In this document: positions 9,362 through 18,186 of the stretch, in pieces
Numbering within the stretch: the stretch's first letter is position 1
Layout of the letters: the number at the start of each line of letters is the position of its first letter
Source of the DNA: CAZQRW01 sp964596115
GTDB taxonomy: Bacteria; Hydrothermota; UBA3072; B12-G15
DNA length: 64,000 nucleotides
Direction: 5' to 3'
Assembly (NCBI GenBank): GCA_964596115.1
Contig: CAZQRW010000002.1
Coordinates: 15,896 to 79,895 of the forward strand
The notes under the pieces: generated by a model
Seen by the model: the letters and a program-made list of their open reading frames with translations, nothing else
What the model was told of the DNA's origin: nothing
Databases searched by the model: none
Position numbers and translations under genes: made by a program

Positions 9362-9865
9362 TTAGAGTTCTTTCCTTTCCTTCATCTTTTCATATTCCAT
9401 CTGGAATCTAAAAAATTCCTTTCCCGAAAGATAATCAACAATAAGAATACCATTTAAATGATCTATCTCATGTTGCGCAACACGGGCAATAAGCCCTTTT
9501 AGTTCATATTCAATTTCTTTTCCATTGGTATTAAAACCCTTTAAATACAATCTTGTCGCCCTCTGTATTTCCACACCTATTCCAGGAACACTAAGGCAAC
9601 CTTCTTCCATCTCATCTTCACCATCCGCTTCTATTATCATAGGGTTGACCATAATAATAGGTTTTTCATCTGGAAGTTTGGCTACAAACATTTTTAGCAA
9701 GTAACCAATTTGGTTCGCTGCAAGTCCTATACCATCAGCTTCTTCCATCACCCTGAGCATCTTTTTGCTTACCTTCTCCAGCTCTTTCCCAAATTCTGTT
9801 ACCTCTGGCACCTTTTCCTTCAACATTGCATCGGGAAACTTTCTGATTTCTTTATGCTCACTCAT
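9362..9865 (-). CDS. def: Peptide deformylase
   Basis: 167 aa. Removes the formyl group from nascent N-terminal Met. All three family motifs are present: 'GLAANQIG' (motif 1, about residues 44-51), 'EEGCLSVPG' (motif 2, metal-ligand Cys) and 'QHEIDHLNGIL' (motif 3, HExxH metal ligands and catalytic Glu). Its start overlaps the aspS stop by 8 bp, indicating translational coupling within the translation-gene run hisS-aspS-def. Confidence 0.96.
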   Translation of the reverse strand: MSEHKEIRKFPDAMLKEKVPEVTEFGKELEKVSKKMLRVMEEADGIGLAANQIGYLLKMFVAKLPDEKPIIMVNPMIIEADGEDEMEEGCLSVPGIGVEIQRATRLYLKGFNTNGKEIEYELKGLIARVAQHEIDHLNGILIVDYLSGKEFFRFQMEYEKMKERKEL

Positions 9866-11576
9866 CCTTCACCACCTTTATATGTAATTCTTTCAATTCA
9901 TTTTCTCCAACTTCGGACGGAGAGCCCTCCATTAGTCCCATTCCAAGATATGTCTTTGGAAATGCAATTACATCTCTTATTGTTTTACTGCCTGCCATTA
10001 TCATACATAATCTATCCATTCCCATGGCAATGCCTCCATGTGGGGGGGCACCATACGATAAGGCCTCAAGGAGAAAGCCGAACTTGTTTTCTATCTCTTC
10101 ATTGCTCATTCCTAAAACCTTAAATAATTTTTTCTGAAGTTCGGGATTATGATTTCTTATACTTCCACTGGCGAGTTCAACACCATTTAAGACAAGGTCG
10201 TATTGTCTCCCTATAACTTTAAGGGGATCTTTATCAAGATATTCCATATCCTCCTCCTTTGGCTGTGTAAATATATGATGACAGGGTTCTATGTGTTTTT
10301 CATCTTCATTATACAAAAATAGCGGAAAATCAGTTACCCAAAGAAATTTAAACCCTCCTTCTACAACATTAAGTAAATACCCCAATTTTTTTCGTAGAAC
10401 TCCAAGAGACTCCAGTACTATTTTCTTCCCGCCAGAGATTAAAAAAAGCGTTTCACCATTCTGAACTTTAAATGGTGAAAGGTCATCAAAGTGTTTTATG
10501 AATGGACCTTTATACCTCCCATCATTTATCAGATAAAGAAGACCCCCTGCCCCCCCTTTTTTAGCAATTGCTTCAAGTTCGTCTATCTGCTTTCTGGAAA
10601 AAAATCCCTTAACCTTTATCCCTCTTGTTTCTGGATTCTCAATCATTATTTTGAATTTGCCTGACTTTGCGACTTTAGTATAATCCTTTATCTCAAGTGG
10701 GTTTCTAAGATCTGGTTTATCAGAGCCAAATCTCTCCATAGCTTCCTCATAAGTCATCCTGGGAAATGGGAGCCTGATAGCTAATTTTAATACGTTCTTG
10801 AAAACTCCAGACATCAATCCTTCCATAAGATCAAACATAGTAGACTCGTCTGTAAAAGACATCTCTATATCGAGCTGGGTATGCTCAAATTGCCTATCCC
10901 CCCTCAAATCTTCATCCCTTAGGCACTTTGCAAACTGGTAATATTTATCAAATCCACTCACCATCAAGATTTGCTTATAGAGCTGAGGCGACTGAGCAAG
11001 GGCATAAAACTTCCCTCTGTGTAATCTTGACGGCACCAAAAAATCCCTGGCTCCTTCTGGAGTAGACTTTGCAAGTATCGGTGTTTCCACCTCAAGAAAA
11101 TTTCTCTCCCCAAGGTAATTCCTTATTATGTTAAAAACCTGATGTCTCAATAGGAATTTTTTAAGCATCTTTTCTCTTCTTAAATCAAGATACCTATACC
11201 TGTACCTAAGTTCCTCTCCTGCCTTTAACTCTTCCTCAACCACAAAAGGTGGAACTTTTGATTTATTAAAGATCTTTATGTCCTGTGCAAGAACCTCAAT
11301 TTCTCCAGTATCAATTTCCTTATTAACCATATCCTTAGGCCTTTCTCTTACAACACCGTTTACGATTATTACCCATTCAAGCCCCAGGGTTTTTGCTCTT
11401 TTTAAAAGATCTCTTCTCTCATTTGTTATCACTATCTGTGTTTTTCCATATCTATCCCAGAGATCGACAAACACAATCTCTCCGTGGTCTCTTACCTTCT
11501 TTATCCACCCGCCAATAGTTACAGTTTTCCCAAGGTCTTTTCTCCTTAGTTCACCACAATTTGTATCTCTCAACAT
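9858..11576 (-). CDS. aspS: Aspartyl-tRNA synthetase
   Basis: 572 aa, bacterial-type length, with an N-terminal OB anticodon-binding domain (residues 1-100), class II catalytic core with motif 1 around 'FLEVETPILAKSTPEGARDF', motif 2 'CLRDEDLRGDRQFEHTQLDIE' and motif 3 'GIAMGMDRLCMI', and the inserted GAD domain between motifs 2 and 3 (about 290-400), the mark of bacterial rather than archaeal AspRS. AGGAGG lies 8 bp before the ATG, which overlaps the hisS stop by 7 bp. Whether it also charges tRNA-Asn cannot be judged here; no gatCAB or asnS is in the window. Confidence 0.96.
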   Translation of the reverse strand: MLRDTNCGELRRKDLGKTVTIGGWIKKVRDHGEIVFVDLWDRYGKTQIVITNERRDLLKRAKTLGLEWVIIVNGVVRERPKDMVNKEIDTGEIEVLAQDIKIFNKSKVPPFVVEEELKAGEELRYRYRYLDLRREKMLKKFLLRHQVFNIIRNYLGERNFLEVETPILAKSTPEGARDFLVPSRLHRGKFYALAQSPQLYKQILMVSGFDKYYQFAKCLRDEDLRGDRQFEHTQLDIEMSFTDESTMFDLMEGLMSGVFKNVLKLAIRLPFPRMTYEEAMERFGSDKPDLRNPLEIKDYTKVAKSGKFKIMIENPETRGIKVKGFFSRKQIDELEAIAKKGGAGGLLYLINDGRYKGPFIKHFDDLSPFKVQNGETLFLISGGKKIVLESLGVLRKKLGYLLNVVEGGFKFLWVTDFPLFLYNEDEKHIEPCHHIFTQPKEEDMEYLDKDPLKVIGRQYDLVLNGVELASGSIRNHNPELQKKLFKVLGMSNEEIENKFGFLLEALSYGAPPHGGIAMGMDRLCMIMAGSKTIRDVIAFPKTYLGMGLMEGSPSEVGENELKELHIKVVKDE

Positions 11577-12817
11577 TCTGAAATCCTCCTTGCTATCTCT
11601 CTTTCGTTAAGAATCACATCCTCCTCACTTCCAGTTTTCATATTTTTCAAGCGAACTTTTTTGGCTCTTAATTCATCTTCTCCTATAATTATTACATATT
11701 TAGCTCCACTCTTGTTTGCAGACCTCATCTGTGCCTTTATGCTCCTCCCTGTAAAATCTTTCTCACCACTAAACCCTATATTCCTCAACTGCTGTAGAAT
11801 AGAGAAACCTATTTTTTCTGTTTCCTCACCTATTGTGACCACAAAAAAATCTATGCCATTAGAAACTACATCCTTCTCCCTCATTGCAAGAACAACCCTG
11901 TCGAGACCTATGGCAAATCCTGCAGCTGGTGTATCCCTTCCACCCATGATTTTTACCAGGTCATCATATCTCCCCCCACCACCAACTGCATTTTGTGCAC
12001 CAAGAGAGCTAACAACATATTCAAAAACAGTTTTTGTGTAGTAGTCAAGTCCTCTTACAAGATTGTGATTCATTATTATTTTCACACCTTGTTTTTTTAA
12101 AATACTAACAACGGCATCAAAATGATCCTTACATTCCTTACAAAGAAAATCATAAATATGAGGCGCATCCTTTAACTTCGGCCTATCGACCTTACAATCA
12201 AGAATTCTAAGTGGGTTCGTTTTGAACTTCCTTTTGCAATCATCACAGAGTTCTGGCAACTTTTTTAATAAATATTCTCTCAAATGTTTTTTATAGTTGG
12301 GTCTGCACCTGGAGCACCCAATCGAATTTATGTGGACCTCAACATTGGAAAGACCAATCTGACGGAAAAAATCCATTCCCAAAAGAATTATTTCTACATC
12401 CAGATAGGGTGACTTACTACCAAGTGCCTCCACACCGAATTGAGAAAACTCCCTCCATCTACCTTTTTGAGGTCTCTCCTGTCTAAACATCCTCTCAATA
12501 TAAAACAACTTATGGAAGGGTGCCTTGCTGGACAATCCATGCTCCAGATAAGCCCTTACGACTGAAGGGGTACCCTCAGGTTTAAGTGCAAGATTCCTTC
12601 CTCCTTTATCTTTAAAGGTATACATTTCCTTCTGAACAATATCTGTATCCTTACCGGTGGATTTGCTAAAAAGTTCTGCCCTTTCAAACGTAGGAACCCT
12701 GATTTCCTTATAGTTATACCTTCTGCATACCTCTCTAATTTTCTTTTCTATGTCTACCCATTTTTTTGTTTCTTCAGGAAGTATATCCCTGGTACCCTTT
12801 ATAGATTCAAAAGCCAT
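11570..12817 (-). CDS. hisS: Histidyl-tRNA synthetase
   Basis: 415 aa class II synthetase. Starts with the typical 'KGTRDILPEE'. Motif 2 region 'ERMFRQERPQKGRWREFSQFGVEALG', the histidine-A signature 'LVRGLDYYTKTVFEYV' and motif 3 'AAGFAIGLDRVVL' are all present, followed by an anticodon-binding domain (about 320-415). Residues about 175-215 carry paired cysteines (CSRC, CDDC, then CKEC), a zinc-binding-like insertion present in some bacterial HisRS. GGAGGGGGG precedes the ATG. It overlaps vanZ by 19 bp and aspS by 7 bp. Confidence 0.96.
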   Translation of the reverse strand: MAFESIKGTRDILPEETKKWVDIEKKIREVCRRYNYKEIRVPTFERAELFSKSTGKDTDIVQKEMYTFKDKGGRNLALKPEGTPSVVRAYLEHGLSSKAPFHKLFYIERMFRQERPQKGRWREFSQFGVEALGSKSPYLDVEIILLGMDFFRQIGLSNVEVHINSIGCSRCRPNYKKHLREYLLKKLPELCDDCKRKFKTNPLRILDCKVDRPKLKDAPHIYDFLCKECKDHFDAVVSILKKQGVKIIMNHNLVRGLDYYTKTVFEYVVSSLGAQNAVGGGGRYDDLVKIMGGRDTPAAGFAIGLDRVVLAMREKDVVSNGIDFFVVTIGEETEKIGFSILQQLRNIGFSGEKDFTGRSIKAQMRSANKSGAKYVIIIGEDELRAKKVRLKNMKTGSEEDVILNEREIARRISEC

Positions 12818-13119
12818 ATTACACTCCCCCCTCCTAATAAATCTACGGTAAAATCAATGATAGAAGGATTTCTCATAGGAATAAAATATTGATGTATCTC
12901 ATCAATTGCGCTAATTACAACAATAAGTATCAAAGTTATGTATTTCTTTTGTTTAAATCCATAGATGAAGAATAAAGAAAGCGTCATATATAAAAAGAGA
13001 TGCGCAAGAACGTCACTTCCATTAAACATTGGTGGTGTCGACTTACCCGGGAGTGAGGTCAAAGAAAAAAGGAGAAATAACCACAGAAAAAAAGGCAACC
13101 TCTCTTTTAATTTATTCAT
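12799..13119 (-). CDS. VanZ-like small membrane protein
   Basis: 106 aa with about four predicted transmembrane segments. The family signature is clear: 'LPGKSTPP' early and 'SAIDEIHQYFIPMRNPSIIDFTVDLLGG' near the end (E-x-x-Q-x-F...R...D...N/D-G pattern). VanZ proteins are membrane proteins of unclear biochemical role, linked to low-level teicoplanin resistance when overproduced. The gene overlaps the EIIA-like gene by 8 bp and hisS by 19 bp, so it is embedded in the super-operon. Confidence 0.8.
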   Translation of the reverse strand: MNKLKERLPFFLWLFLLFSLTSLPGKSTPPMFNGSDVLAHLFLYMTLSLFFIYGFKQKKYITLILIVVISAIDEIHQYFIPMRNPSIIDFTVDLLGGGSVIWLLNL

Positions 13120-13531
13120 TTAGTTCTTCCTCTTCTCCCCTAATAAGGACAATAGCATCTTCCTCTGTTTTACAATTGAGAAGGTCTTTTCTAAGTGTAG
13201 AAACATTGAGAATCTTAAACAAATGCGTAAGATACTCTGCATAGGTTTCGTCATTATCAGGAAGAACAACAAAAATTACTATCCGAACAGGTTCTCCGTC
13301 ATATGATTCAAGATTAGCTGGTTCTGGTGATATACCAATATACATCTCTGGTTCATCTATATTCGCTCTCTTTCTTATCAAATATACACCCTTCCCAATG
13401 GAAGAAGGGAACTTACTTTCCCTCTCAATAATATCCTTATAAAGGGAAGAAAAACTTGAATGTTCAAGTATTTCTTTTATTGGATTGTCAGTTTTAAAGG
13501 TAAAACAATCTTTTATTGAATCCCAAATCAT
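13112..13531 (-). CDS. PTS EIIA (PtsN)-like domain protein lacking the active-site His
   Basis: 139 aa. Length, predicted fold order and segments such as 'IKEILEHSSFSSLYKDIIERE', 'SSIGKGVYLIR' and 'PVRIVIFVVLPDNDETYAEYLTHLFKIL' match the fructose-type EIIA/PtsN family. In PtsN the segment 'G.GIAIPH' carries the phosphorylated histidine; here the aligned stretch reads 'GKGVYLIRKRANI' and no His is present. It is therefore unlikely to be a phosphocarrier and may be a regulatory or protein-binding derivative. It overlaps hslU by ATGA (4 bp), tying its production to the HslUV protease. Family assignment is moderate. Confidence 0.7.
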   Translation of the reverse strand: MIWDSIKDCFTFKTDNPIKEILEHSSFSSLYKDIIERESKFPSSIGKGVYLIRKRANIDEPEMYIGISPEPANLESYDGEPVRIVIFVVLPDNDETYAEYLTHLFKILNVSTLRKDLLNCKTEEDAIVLIRGEEEELNE

Positions 13532-14835
13532 AGTATATACCTTGTAAGATCCTCATTTTTTATTATGGATGATATTTTTTCCTCAACGTATTTACCATCT
13601 ATAACTATATTCTTATTTTTTACATCCGGGATCTTAAATAGAAGATCGTCAAGGACAGCGGTAAGAACTGTTGATAATCTTCTTGCACCTATATCTTCAC
13701 TTATCCTGTTTGCCTCCGCACTAAAGTGTGCAATACTTTTTATTGCATCGGGAGTAAACTTTAGATCTATTCCCTCTGTCTCAAATAATGCTTGATACTG
13801 TTTAACCAATGCATTCTCTGGCTCAACGAGTATCCTCTCAAAATCTTTCTCTGTTAGAGAAGACAATTCGACCCTTATGGGAAACCTGCCCTGCAATTCA
13901 GGGATCAGGTCTGATGGCTTGTGAACATTAAATGCACCTGCAGCAATAAATAAAATATGGTGGCTTTTCACAATGCCGTATTTTGTCATAATGTCTGTTC
14001 CCTCTACAATAGGAAGTAAATCCCTCTGGACACCCATTCTTGAGACATCGGGCCCTGATTTTGCTTCTCCACCAGCGACTTTATCTATCTCATCAATAAA
14101 TATAATCCCATTATTTTCCACTTTTTTCTTTGCCTCTTCCACCACCTCGTCCATATCTATTAATTTATTAGCTTCTTCATTCTTGAATATTTCAAGGGCC
14201 TCTTTTACACTTACATACTTCTTTTTCTTCGACCCTGAAAAGAGGTTGGATAAGGTATCCTGAAGAGACATCTGAATTTCTTCTAAGCCAGCCCCTCCCA
14301 ATACCTCAACCATTGGCATCGGTTTTTTTTCTATTTGAAGTTCAACCTTCATATTGTCAAGTTTATTCTCTTTAAGCATTTTTCTTACACCCTCTCTCCC
14401 TTCCGAATATCCTTCCTTTCTCATAATCAGATCAATAACCTTATCCTCTGCAAGTATTTCCGCCTTCTTCTCTATTTCTTTCATCTTTACTGCTTTAACC
14501 ATTCCAACGGCAGAATTCATCAGATCCCTTACCATTGACTCTACATCCCTACCCACATATCCAACTTCTGTATACCGCGTAGCCTCAACCTTAACAAATG
14601 GAGCATCTTCAATTCTTGCAAGTCGCCTTGCGATTTCAGTTTTGCCTACACCCGTTGGTCCAATCATTATAATATTATTTGGATAAATCTCTTCTTTAAT
14701 AGGACCTTTGACCTTCTGTCTCCTCCATCTATTCCTCAATGCAATGGCCACTGCCCTCTTTGCATCATCCTGACCCACTATATACTTATTGAGCTCTCTT
14801 ACTATATCACCTGGCTTTAATATTCTCTCTTCCAT
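13528..14835 (-). CDS. hslU: ATP-dependent protease ATPase subunit HslU
   Basis: 435 aa AAA+ unfoldase that feeds substrates to HslV. Visible: N-terminal 'ELNKYIVGQDDAKRAVAIALRNRWRR', Walker A 'GPTGVGKT' (about residues 56-63), pore-loop neighbourhood 'TRYTEVGYVGRDVESMVRDL' (GYVG), Walker B 'GIIFIDEIDKV', sensor-1/arginine-finger region 'IPELQGRFPIRVEL' and sensor-2 'GARRLSTVL'. The family C-terminus that docks into HslV is present (DLTRYIL). The intermediate I-domain spans about 110-230. Start and stop overlap hslV (1 bp) and the EIIA-like gene (4 bp). Confidence 0.97.
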   Translation of the reverse strand: MEERILKPGDIVRELNKYIVGQDDAKRAVAIALRNRWRRQKVKGPIKEEIYPNNIIMIGPTGVGKTEIARRLARIEDAPFVKVEATRYTEVGYVGRDVESMVRDLMNSAVGMVKAVKMKEIEKKAEILAEDKVIDLIMRKEGYSEGREGVRKMLKENKLDNMKVELQIEKKPMPMVEVLGGAGLEEIQMSLQDTLSNLFSGSKKKKYVSVKEALEIFKNEEANKLIDMDEVVEEAKKKVENNGIIFIDEIDKVAGGEAKSGPDVSRMGVQRDLLPIVEGTDIMTKYGIVKSHHILFIAAGAFNVHKPSDLIPELQGRFPIRVELSSLTEKDFERILVEPENALVKQYQALFETEGIDLKFTPDAIKSIAHFSAEANRISEDIGARRLSTVLTAVLDDLLFKIPDVKNKNIVIDGKYVEEKISSIIKNEDLTRYIL

Positions 14836-15383
14836 TATAACTCCTCTATCTCTATTTCATTGTTTGTGAATATACATATCTCTGAGGCAATTTTTAAACT
14901 TTTCTCCACAATTTCTCTGGCGGAAAGCTTGGATACCTGAAGGAAGGCCCTTGCCGCTGCAAGTGCATATGGACCACCAGAGCCAAGAGCAATGATATCA
15001 TCATCAGGTTGAACAACGTCCCCGTTCCCAGAAACAAGAAAACTTAAATCCCTATTCATTATACCCAATATTGCCTCAAGTCTTCTTAAATATTTATCCA
15101 TTCTCCACTCTTTCGCAAGTTCTACAACTGCCTTTGTGAGATTTCCGGGAAATGTGTTCAATTTTTGTTCAAATCTTTCTAATAGTGCAAGCCCATCTGC
15201 AGCGCTACCAGCAAATCCGACAAGTATCTCTCCATTATGAAGTTTCCTTATCTTTTTTGCACCTTTCTTCATAATTGTATTTTGAAAGGTTACCTGACCA
15301 TCACCACCCATTGCAACTTTTCCATCCTTTCTTACACCAATTATTGTAGTGCTCTTAAATATACTCCTCAAATCCTTTTTCAA
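14835..15383 (-). CDS. hslV: ATP-dependent protease peptidase subunit HslV
   Basis: Threonine protease partner of HslU. The start is placed at a TTG at 15383, because AGGAGG lies 7 bp before it; this gives 182 aa, near the family's usual length, while ATG codons further up lie inside the upstream gene without a good ribosome site. The mature N-terminal catalytic Thr is in 'KSTTIIGVR', about 11 residues in, consistent with a short removed propeptide. Also visible are 'GGDGQVTF' and 'GFAGSAADGLALLERFE'. It overlaps the 3' end of the GGDEF gene by 29 bp. Confidence 0.93.
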   Translation of the reverse strand: MKKDLRSIFKSTTIIGVRKDGKVAMGGDGQVTFQNTIMKKGAKKIRKLHNGEILVGFAGSAADGLALLERFEQKLNTFPGNLTKAVVELAKEWRMDKYLRRLEAILGIMNRDLSFLVSGNGDVVQPDDDIIALGSGGPYALAAARAFLQVSKLSAREIVEKSLKIASEICIFTNNEIEIEEL

Positions 15384-18186
15384 TTCCACACCTCCTGAAT
15401 ATTTCATTGGCGAGTTCCCTATACTCCTCCTCTTCTTCATAAAAGGTAGAAAGAAAAGAAAGAATATTATAATCTTTTGCTATTTCCCATAGTGTGCCAT
15501 AAATCTTATGGGCGTTTATTGCCTTCTCCCCATATTTCTTTGCCAAAAGGGAATCCCCCAATCTATCTTTTACTATTGCTAACAACCTATATACCTCGCC
15601 CCTTTTCTCATTTGTTACTTCATTCTCCAGTCTTTTAAGTAATCTATCTGCATCCTTATACATTTTACCCCTTATAAGCAATTCTGCTTCACCAATTCCC
15701 AACTCGTATTTCACATCCTTATATCCATATTTCTCAACAATCTTTCTTGCTCTATTGAAATACACAGAAGCCTTTTTATTGTTGCCCTTTTTTGTCTCCA
15801 TTCTACCAAGAAGTACATATGTACTTGACAAATTCGGCAAGATATGGGCCTTCCGCAAATTTTCCAGTGCTTTATCCAGATAACTCTTAATATTTTTTGT
15901 ATCACCTATTTCAAATAACAAATCTGCTATAAAGTAATTGATTGAGCCAATAAGAGAACTATTTCCAATCTTCTCGGCAACACCGAGTGCATATTCATAA
16001 TGTTTTAACGCCTCTTTCAATATTGATTCCTTTTCATAAATTAAGCCAATATTCATATATAATGATGGTATGGAATCAGTATCTGCAAGTTCTATAAATC
16101 CTTTTAAGGCCTTACCGTAATATTTTCTTGCTTCATCAAGGTCACCCCTTGAATAATATATCGCTCCCATTCTATTTTGAAAGATTGATGTCCAATAATT
16201 ATCATTTAACTTATATGCTATTGATATCCCATTCCTGTAATAATTCAACGCACTTTGAAATTTTTTCTCACTATACTCCAGAGCACCGAGGGCTGCAAAG
16301 GCTCTCATTTGATCTTCCATCTTTTTTGACAACCTTAATGATTCCTGTGCGTACTCTCGTGCCCTTTTAAAATCTCCAACAGCAAGAAGGACCTCGGCTA
16401 TGATAGGAAGTGCATCTTCTCGTATTGATTCCAGCGTATTAAATGCATCCTCCATATTACCCATCTTTGCATATAATATACCTATCTTTTTTACTATCTC
16501 CACATCCTTTTTGTTTTCCAATGCTTTATTGAACATTTCCAACGCATTACGGAATTCACCTTTTTTATAAAAAATATCCCCCCATCTTTCATAAAATGTT
16601 TTTCTGTTAAACCATTCTTCATTAATCCATTTCTTAAGCCTCCCAAGAACTTCCTCTGCATCTATAAGAAGACCCTTATCCAATAAAGTTCTTACAAGTA
16701 AAAGAGACTGTTCTGTTTCATTTACAAAATCTCCTGCCATTCCAAATTGATACGCAGAAGGCCCAGGATAACCCTTCCTGGAAAGAATCATCCCTGCTTT
16801 TCTATGTAACTCTTTTCTTTTACTTCCTATTCCCTGGTATAACTTCTTTCTCAGTTCTTCCGTTGATATTATAAAATTTTCAGATGGTTTGAGAAGACCA
16901 ACGCTTAAGCCAAAGTTTTTCATTTTATATACCTCGTCACGAGAAATTCCCAATATATCTGCAATTAATTCACAATCACCAATGTCACCAAGAAGTGCCC
17001 CAACTTGAAAGATCATCCCCTCTTCCTTTTTGAGTTTCTTATACGTTTTAAACAGATTCCCTTCAATGTCTGTATCAATAATCTTACCCATCTGAATTTT
17101 ATTTTTCCCCAGCTTTATAACGTTGTTATTAAGGAAATTATTCAATGTAGACAAAAGTTTGCCAGGTATTCCCCGGGTCTTATCAAAAAGATATGCAACA
17201 AGATTGTCATCTATATCTTGCATCCCAATAAAAGAAGAAATAAAATCCTTTGTTCCATATAGATCAAGTGGTTCAAGATTTATTTTCAAGAACTGATTCA
17301 TACCAACATCCTCTTTTCCCGAAAGTATTAGAAAGAATTTTTCTTTACCCATTATAGATGGCAATTTTTCAAGAAATTTTCTTGTCTCCATTGAACAGGA
17401 CTCAATATCGTCAATACACCAAAAAACTGGCCTTCCAGATATCGATGGTGAAATACTGTTAAGCACTTTCCATGTTGGATTAAATGATTTGTCACCAGTA
17501 AGAAATTGAAGGGGCTCATAACCAAAATCTTTCTTGCAATTAAATGATGTCGCATCAAAACCTGCAAGATTTGCATATATCAAAAGTTCCGAAAGTATCC
17601 TTGTCTTGCCAACCCCCTCAACTCCTGTTAGGTATATAAATTTCGGATTTCCTCGGGAAGCCTCCTCTAAGCCAGATTTTAGGATGGAAAGAACGTTTTC
17701 CCTCCCAACAAATCTTATCCCATAATGATCCTTCCTCTTTGCTTTAAGCAATATATCATCGGCACATTTCAGAAGCTTGGAAAGATCATCTCCATCCTCT
17801 GGGTATGTTGCAGAACCAATTGTAAAGGATATCCTTACAGGTGGGTCTCCAGCGAATTCTCTGTGAAAAACAATATCGTTAATATATCCCTCAAAAGAAT
17901 CCATTAAAGATTTATCTGTAACAATTATAATAAATTCATCCCCTCCATACCTCACCACTGTACCCCTATTCTGCACCGATTTTTCAAGAATGTCAGCAAC
18001 ATCCCTTAATACTTCATCTCCACGCATATGTCCATAACTATCATTAATCATTTTAAAAAAGTCAATGTCAAGCAAAAACAGTCTAAAAGACTTTCGGTCT
18101 TCAATTAAATCGTTAACATAAGGCTTAAGAAAACTCCTTGTATATAGCCCGGTCAAATCATCGAGCTTTCTACTTTTGGATTTCAT
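15355..18186 (-). CDS. GGDEF domain - ATPase - TPR signalling protein
   Basis: 943 aa, three parts. Residues 1-165 form a diguanylate cyclase domain with intact 'RYGGDEF' and 'DIDFFKMINDSYGH', lacking a recognisable RxxD inhibitory site five residues before the motif. Residues about 170-400 are an AAA/STAND-like ATPase with Walker A 'GVEGVGKTR' and a Walker-B-like 'VFWCIDDIE'. From about 500 to 930 are at least eight TPR-like repeats ('KGEFRNALEMFNKALE', 'ARKYYGKALKGF'). No DNA-binding, sensor or membrane segment is seen. It lies inside a housekeeping operon, overlapping guaB (17 bp) and hslV (29 bp). c-di-GMP synthesis, presumably gated by ATPase/TPR contacts, is inferred. Confidence 0.88.
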   Translation of the reverse strand: MKSKSRKLDDLTGLYTRSFLKPYVNDLIEDRKSFRLFLLDIDFFKMINDSYGHMRGDEVLRDVADILEKSVQNRGTVVRYGGDEFIIIVTDKSLMDSFEGYINDIVFHREFAGDPPVRISFTIGSATYPEDGDDLSKLLKCADDILLKAKRKDHYGIRFVGRENVLSILKSGLEEASRGNPKFIYLTGVEGVGKTRILSELLIYANLAGFDATSFNCKKDFGYEPLQFLTGDKSFNPTWKVLNSISPSISGRPVFWCIDDIESCSMETRKFLEKLPSIMGKEKFFLILSGKEDVGMNQFLKINLEPLDLYGTKDFISSFIGMQDIDDNLVAYLFDKTRGIPGKLLSTLNNFLNNNVIKLGKNKIQMGKIIDTDIEGNLFKTYKKLKKEEGMIFQVGALLGDIGDCELIADILGISRDEVYKMKNFGLSVGLLKPSENFIISTEELRKKLYQGIGSKRKELHRKAGMILSRKGYPGPSAYQFGMAGDFVNETEQSLLLVRTLLDKGLLIDAEEVLGRLKKWINEEWFNRKTFYERWGDIFYKKGEFRNALEMFNKALENKKDVEIVKKIGILYAKMGNMEDAFNTLESIREDALPIIAEVLLAVGDFKRAREYAQESLRLSKKMEDQMRAFAALGALEYSEKKFQSALNYYRNGISIAYKLNDNYWTSIFQNRMGAIYYSRGDLDEARKYYGKALKGFIELADTDSIPSLYMNIGLIYEKESILKEALKHYEYALGVAEKIGNSSLIGSINYFIADLLFEIGDTKNIKSYLDKALENLRKAHILPNLSSTYVLLGRMETKKGNNKKASVYFNRARKIVEKYGYKDVKYELGIGEAELLIRGKMYKDADRLLKRLENEVTNEKRGEVYRLLAIVKDRLGDSLLAKKYGEKAINAHKIYGTLWEIAKDYNILSFLSTFYEEEEEYRELANEIFRRCGIEKGFEEYI

